Part shown: positions 63,641 through 64,000 of the stretch, one piece after another
Position numbering within the stretch: position 1 is the first letter of the stretch
How the letters are laid out: the number at the start of each line of letters is the position of its first letter
NCBI RefSeq assembly: GCF_030463535.1
Contig: NC_132880.1
Location: forward strand, 40,987,842-41,051,841
Direction: 5' to 3'
DNA: 64,000 bases
Source of the DNA: Salminus brasiliensis
Lineage: Eukaryota > Chordata > Actinopteri > Characiformes > Bryconidae
Position numbers and translations under genes: made by a program
The notes under the pieces: generated by a model
Seen by the model: only the letters and a program-made list of their open reading frames with translations
Database searches by the model: none
Told to the model about the DNA's origin: nothing

Positions 63641-63882
63641 ATTCGTTCAAATATTTGAGGACATCCCTTCTATTAATGCATTTAGCTACTTAAAGTTGCA
63701 CCAAATGTGCACGCAAACACAGCTTGTCTAGCCCCTGTAGAGAAGTATTGCCAACAGAATAGGACTCTGAAGCATGTGAACATGAACCTGTTGACACCAT
63801 TCTTAATGCCAGGTGTGTGCTAGAGGGGTATAAAGCCCCTAAGCTTTGAGCTGTGGAGCAGTGGAACTGTGAACTTGGTGCT
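63641..63882 (+). mobile_element. CACTATATG inverted-repeat element, 3'-truncated
   Basis: It begins with a diverged left end (TTCGTTCAAATATTTGAGGACATCC), continues through 'gtatt gccaacagaataggactct' and 'gagctgtggagcagtgg', and stops midway. The rest of the window after it is unremarkable. Confidence 0.8.
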
Positions 63883-64000
63883 GGAAGGGATGACCGTTTG
63901 GGCCTTCCTCCAGACTTTGGCAAAGTGCAAACACTTGAACTTTTTAAACTGTTATTTAAATGCAGTTGTTTGAGCTGATATTGGTATCTGCATTGTTTTG

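Overview
The window is vertebrate nuclear DNA from a bony fish. It has split genes with GT-AG introns, CpG-rich first exons, long CA/GA/TA microsatellites, and introns full of small DNA transposons, tRNA-derived SINEs and L2-type LINE tails of the kind common in teleosts. The dominant short inverted-repeat element (about 13 copies) and the other repeats point to an ostariophysan, possibly a characiform. That placement is an impression and was not tested. No CRISPR array, prokaryotic operon, viral gene or structural RNA gene was seen.

Three protein genes lie in a row on the + strand. (1) Positions 236-2782 are the last seven coding exons of pumilio 1 (pum1): PUM repeats 2-8 and the conserved C-terminus, followed by a 3'UTR of about 1.3 kb. 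The 5' part of the gene lies outside the window. (2) Positions 9205-51232 are a complete syndecan-3 (sdc3) gene: signal-peptide exon, a 31-kb first intron, GAG-attachment exon, large ectodomain exon, juxtamembrane exon, and a last exon with the transmembrane segment and the conserved cytoplasmic tail ending EFYA. The five-exon model gives 445 residues. (3) Positions 57560-62809 are a complete oocyte homeobox gene, nobox, with eight coding exons and 684 residues. Its homeodomain is split at the PRD-class position 46/47, and a 3'UTR intron is likely. pum1-sdc3 is also a neighbour pair in human (1p35), whereas human NOBOX is on chromosome 7, so the third gene marks a difference in gene order.

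Two features of sdc3 stand out. First, intron 4 holds a 54-bp, splice-site-flanked, phase 1-1 mini-exon (49175-49228). It encodes a second, diverged copy of the transmembrane helix ([18 protein letters not shown]). If included it would lengthen or double the membrane segment. If read through its donor it would give a membrane-anchored syndecan with no cytoplasmic tail. I know of no counterpart in mammalian syndecans. Second, the ectodomain exon carries about 100 residues of nearly pure Glu-Arg repeat grown from a GA-rich tract.

The rest is intronic and intergenic DNA. It holds an abundant TA-flanked inverted-repeat element of about 480 bp, decayed Tc1/mariner transposase copies (19.25-19.87, 20.18-20.65, 27.39-28.23 and 42.99-43.97 kb), several foldback elements, three or four SINE types, L2 and other LINE tails, and minisatellites with 62-bp and 53-bp periods. 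A nearly identical tandem duplication of about 0.95 kb lies at 44234-46138. Several elements are nested in one another and give relative ages.
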